From positions 62,001 through 126,000 of the forward strand of contig NZ_LT615367.1 in the NCBI RefSeq assembly GCF_900095885.1: a stretch of DNA of 64,000 bases, read 5' to 3'. Positions 61,176-64,000 of the stretch are shown piece by piece. Made by a program: the position numbers and the translations under genes. The notes under the pieces are model-generated. The model saw only the letters and a list, made by a program, of their open reading frames with translations. It had not been told where the DNA came from and ran no database searches. Source of the stretch: Dickeya aquatica (GTDB lineage: Bacteria; Pseudomonadota; Gammaproteobacteria; Enterobacterales; Enterobacteriaceae). Position 1 is the stretch's first letter. The number at the start of each line of letters is the position of its first letter.

Positions 61176-62360
61176 ATGTCAACGAATGGGTTACTGGCGC
61201 AGCGTATGGCGCGCCTGAAAAGCTCCGCGATTCGTGAATTGCTAAAACACAGCAAAATGGACGGCGTGATTTCGTTGGCGGGCGGCATTCCTTCTGACGT
61301 GTTATTTGATTTCCAGGGACTCAATGAAGCGACCCAGCGGGCGATCACCGAACAGCCGAAATCGGCGTTTCAGTATGGCCTGACTGAAGGCAGCCCGTTG
61401 CTGCGTGAGCGTATCGCTGAGCTGTGTGCGCTGCGTGGCGTTGACACGCAGGCGCAGGACATTGTGGTGACGGCGGGTTCCCAGCAGGCGCTGGATCTGG
61501 TGATGCGCGCCACCGCCAACCCGCAGGATATCTTTGTGGTGGAGCGCCCGACCTATCTGGCGGCACTGCAAACGCTGGAGCTGGCGGAAGCGCAGGTGAT
61601 GTCGGTATCGTCCGATGAAGACGGCATGGTGGTCGATGAGCTGGCTGCACTGCTGGAAACCACCCGTATCAAGGGCGTTTATCTGGTGCCGAATTTCGGC
61701 AACCCGAGCGGCGTCACCCTGAGCGAAGCGCGTCGTCGTCAACTGGTGGCGCTGGCTGCCCGTCACGACTTCCTGATTGTGGAAGATGATCCCTACGGTG
61801 AGCTGCGTTTTACCGAAGCGCGCCATGCCACCCTTTATCAACTGGCTAAAGAGGCCGGGCAGGCCGACCGCGTGGTCTATACCTCATCGTTTTCTAAAAT
61901 TCTGGCACCGGGACTGCGTCTGGGCTGGGCGATTTTGCCTGAGTGGCTGGTACATAAAGTGGCCATTATTAAGCAGGCGGCCGATCTTCACGCCAGTTCG
62001 CTGTCTCAGACTATCGTTGAATACTATCTGGAAACCGGGCGCTTACCGGCGCAGATTGACAAAATTCGTCAGGCGTATCGCCGCAAAGGCGAGCTGTTGT
62101 CGGAACTGGTGGCGCATGAGCTGGGCGATGTGATGAGCTTTAACCAGCCGAAAGGCGGCATGTTCCTGTGGGCGCGTTTCCGCCAACCGTTCGATACCAC
62201 CGCCTGGCTGGAAAAAACGCTGGCGCAGGGCGTGGTGTTCGTGCCCGGCGAGTTTTTCTTCGCCGATACGCCGGATCGCTCAACGCTGCGCCTGTCGTTT
62301 GCGACCGCCACCGAAGCGCAGATGCATGAGGCAGTGGCCCGCCTGCGCCGCGCGCTGTAA
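61176..62360 (+). CDS. PLP-dependent class I/II aminotransferase (2-aminoadipate/LysN-like)
   Basis: 394 residues, fold-type I aminotransferase without the GntR domain of MocR regulators. ISLAGGIPSDVLFD near the start, VVTAGSQQALDLVMRA, PNFGNPSGVTLS, EDDPYGELRF, and the PLP lysine in YTSSFSKILAPGLRLGW (about residue 236). The closest character is LysN/2-aminoadipate aminotransferases of broad specificity. It follows the liv operon after a terminator, so a role with branched-chain or aromatic amino acids is possible but unproven. ATG 61176 is preferred to an in-frame start 12 bases upstream. Confidence 0.88.
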   Translation: MSTNGLLAQRMARLKSSAIRELLKHSKMDGVISLAGGIPSDVLFDFQGLNEATQRAITEQPKSAFQYGLTEGSPLLRERIAELCALRGVDTQAQDIVVTAGSQQALDLVMRATANPQDIFVVERPTYLAALQTLELAEAQVMSVSSDEDGMVVDELAALLETTRIKGVYLVPNFGNPSGVTLSEARRRQLVALAARHDFLIVEDDPYGELRFTEARHATLYQLAKEAGQADRVVYTSSFSKILAPGLRLGWAILPEWLVHKVAIIKQAADLHASSLSQTIVEYYLETGRLPAQIDKIRQAYRRKGELLSELVAHELGDVMSFNQPKGGMFLWARFRQPFDTTAWLEKTLAQGVVFVPGEFFFADTPDRSTLRLSFATATEAQMHEAVARLRRAL

Positions 62361-62406
62361 CGAGCGGTGTCACCGATAATAACTGCTGCCATCCGGCAGC
62401 GGTTAG

Positions 62407-63291
62407 TCAGACGGCGCAAGGTTCCGGGCGGTGTGCCTGGCTGCTGCTGGCAGGCTGCGAGGTGGCGATACGGTTCACCAGCCGGCCAATGCCGCTGATT
62501 TCCACTTCCACCACATCGCCTTCGCGCATAAACAGCGGCGGCGTGCGCTTTTTACCTACCCCACCCGGTGAGCCGGTGATAATCACATCGCCGGGCGACA
62601 GCGGGGTAAACCGGGAAATGTACTCAATTAATTCCGCCACGGATCGCACCATGTTGCCGGTGTGGTCATTTTGTACCTGGTTGCCGTTCAGGTAGGTGCT
62701 GATGGCCAGTTGTTGCGGGTCGCCTATCTCATCGGCCGTGACCATCCAGGGGCCAAAGCCACCGGTGTGACGCCAGTTTTTACCGGAAGTGAACCAGGTG
62801 TACTGCATGTCGCGTACCGAGCCGTCCATAAAGCAACTGTAACCTGCCACCACCGATAATGCCGTTTCGCGGCTAACGTTGTCAGCGTGTTTGCCGATGA
62901 TCACCGCCAGTTCGCCTTCGTAGTCAAATTCGTTGGTGGAGTGCGGTTTTAGCAGCGGTTGCTGATGGCCGCTCAGGGTGTCGGCAAAGCGGATAAACAG
63001 CGTCGGCGCATCAGTGGTTTGTTCAAATTCGATGCGTTTTTCCATGTAATTCATGCCGACGCACAGGATTTTTGACGGCCGTTCAATGACCGGCAGATAG
63101 GTCACTTCATCGAGGAAAAAATCGGCCCCGCTGTGTTGAGGCAGGCCGGTCAGCCCATCGGCCCGCAGCAAGGAGCCCAGATCGCTAAAGCGCCCGGACA
63201 GACGGCGGCCCAGGTCGATAAGCCCGTTACCGTTTACCATGCCGAAGGTTTTCGCACCGCTTTGCGGGTTGATAAAACTCGCCAGTTTCAT
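62407..63291 (-). CDS. Fumarylacetoacetate hydrolase (FAH) family protein
   Basis: 294 residues. C-terminal FAH domain (about 70-275) with metal-binding carboxylates in FDYEGELAVIIGKHADNVS and SCFMDGSVRDMQ, preceded by VGMNYMEKRIEF and followed by VIITGSPGGVGKKRTPP. Family members cleave or decarboxylate beta-diketo or oxo acids, such as oxaloacetate decarboxylase and acylpyruvase. Located 72 bases after ttdB in the same direction, so it may handle oxaloacetate made from tartrate. Substrate inferred only from context. Confidence 0.87.
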   Translation of the reverse strand: MKLASFINPQSGAKTFGMVNGNGLIDLGRRLSGRFSDLGSLLRADGLTGLPQHSGADFFLDEVTYLPVIERPSKILCVGMNYMEKRIEFEQTTDAPTLFIRFADTLSGHQQPLLKPHSTNEFDYEGELAVIIGKHADNVSRETALSVVAGYSCFMDGSVRDMQYTWFTSGKNWRHTGGFGPWMVTADEIGDPQQLAISTYLNGNQVQNDHTGNMVRSVAELIEYISRFTPLSPGDVIITGSPGGVGKKRTPPLFMREGDVVEVEISGIGRLVNRIATSQPASSSQAHRPEPCAV

Positions 63292-63363
63292 ACGTGTGTT
63301 CCATTGCTAAACACCGGGGCGATGGGCTCAGGTTTATCGCGCATCGCCAGCCGGTGCGGGTTG

Positions 63364-63972
63364 TTATTTGATAAAGCGGATCTGTTCGTTGATGTCGGCG
63401 ATGATCGGCACTTTACGCTCGTTATAGGTCGCCTTATTTTGCTCAAACAGGTTGTTGCCGTGGGTGTCGATAGAGATGATTAACGGGCCGAAGACCTTCA
63501 CCCGGTTAACCCACAGCGTTTCCGGCATACCCAGATCGCGCCACTGGGCATCTTCGATTTCCTCGACACAGGTGGCCGCCAGCACCGCACAGCCGCCGGG
63601 GAACACCGCGTGTACCGCCTTGAATTGCTGGCAACCGGCTTCGGTGTTTGGCCCCATGCCGCCTTTGCCGACAATCAGCTTCACGCCGGTCTGTTCGATA
63701 AACTCTTTTTCGAATTTCTCCATGCGCATACTGGTGGTCGGGCCGATGGAAATCATGTCGAAGCTGCCGTCTTCTTTTTCCACCACAATCGGGCCTGCGT
63801 GCAGGATGGCACCGCCTTTGAGATCGACCGGCAGTTCACGTCCCAGTTCAATCAGGCGGCGATGCGCCACATCGCGGCAGGTGACTAAGGTGCCCGTCAG
63901 GTACACCACATCGCCAATGTTCAGATCCGCCAAATCTTCATCTTTGATGGGCGTGGTCAGGATTTTTTTCAT
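63364..63972 (-). CDS. ttdB: TtdB, L(+)-tartrate dehydratase beta subunit (class I fumarase C-terminal family)
   Basis: 202 residues (E. coli TtdB 201), strongly alike: [18 protein letters not shown] at the start, [64 protein letters not shown]. With the iron-sulphur alpha subunit (TtdA), expected just beyond the right edge, it dehydrates L-tartrate to oxaloacetate. A separate class I fumarase beta subunit is the main alternative, but the length and the start match TtdB better. Confidence 0.88.
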   Translation of the reverse strand: MKKILTTPIKDEDLADLNIGDVVYLTGTLVTCRDVAHRRLIELGRELPVDLKGGAILHAGPIVVEKEDGSFDMISIGPTTSMRMEKFEKEFIEQTGVKLIVGKGGMGPNTEAGCQQFKAVHAVFPGGCAVLAATCVEEIEDAQWRDLGMPETLWVNRVKVFGPLIISIDTHGNNLFEQNKATYNERKVPIIADINEQIRFIK

Positions 63973-64000
63973 AATACGGCACCTTCGTGAGACAGGATTT

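Overview
The window is chromosomal backbone from a pectinolytic member of the Enterobacterales, most like Dickeya or a close relative in the Pectobacteriaceae. Three things point there: gene blocks that match the E. coli K-12 neighbourhood (yhiN-pitA-uspB-uspA, yidR-yidQ-ibpAB, dppABCDF, dctA-yhjJ-kdgK-yhjD, yhhS-dcrB-yhhQ-tusA, rsmD-ftsYEX-rpoH-panM-liv); pectin and hexuronate catabolism genes (uxuA, and kdgK with a KdgR-type operator); and a bcsD-containing cellulose synthase operon, which K-12 lacks. Taxonomy is inferred from protein similarity and gene order recalled from memory, not from a search. I saw no rRNA, tRNA, CRISPR array, prophage or intact insertion sequence.

Layout. 1-6.1 kb: partial yhiN, phosphate transporter pitA, stress genes uspB/uspA, and a methyl-accepting chemotaxis protein. 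6.1-11.2 kb: yidA, uxuA, an AT-rich glutamine-synthetase-like gene, a GntR regulator and a YhcN/BhsA-type small protein. 11.4-14.5 kb: yidR, yidQ, and the small heat-shock genes ibpA and ibpB, each with a ROSE-type RNA thermometer over its ribosome binding site. 15.2-20.6 kb: a dicarboxylate/hydroxy-acid module made of a DASS transporter, a DcuS/DcuR-like two-component system and a 2-hydroxycarboxylate transporter. 21.8-27.5 kb: dppABCDF dipeptide uptake. 28.1-40.0 kb: cellulose operon bcsO-Q-A-B-C-D-Z. 40.4-44.6 kb: dctA, yhjJ and kdgK. 44.7-50.8 kb: small household genes, including yhhQ behind a candidate preQ1-I riboswitch. 51.1-55.8 kb: ftsY-ftsE-ftsX, rpoH and panM. 56.2-61.1 kb: livKHMGF. 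61.2-64 kb: an aminotransferase, a fumarylacetoacetate-hydrolase-family gene and ttdB.

How the genes work together. Heat and envelope stress converge here: rpoH has a consensus sigma-E promoter, and ibpA has a sigma-32-like promoter plus a thermometer. Three C4-dicarboxylate/hydroxy-acid transporters, the Dcu sensor pair and tartrate dehydratase suggest strong use of plant organic acids. KdgK and UxuA feed pectin breakdown products into central metabolism. The bcs operon should make cellulose under c-di-GMP control.

The least expected observations are fine-scale. (1) bcsC carries a near-perfect 69-bp palindrome from a 47-bp partly inverted duplication; this shifts the reading frame, and an extra A further downstream restores it. 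(2) ftsY carries two compensating single-base indels that turn 39 residues of its acidic domain into an arginine-rich stretch. (3) A small lipoprotein-like reading frame upstream of the DUF1820 gene is split by one base. (4) An isolated promoter-terminator pair at about 15.0 kb could encode a small RNA. I found no wholly new multi-gene system that I can defend.
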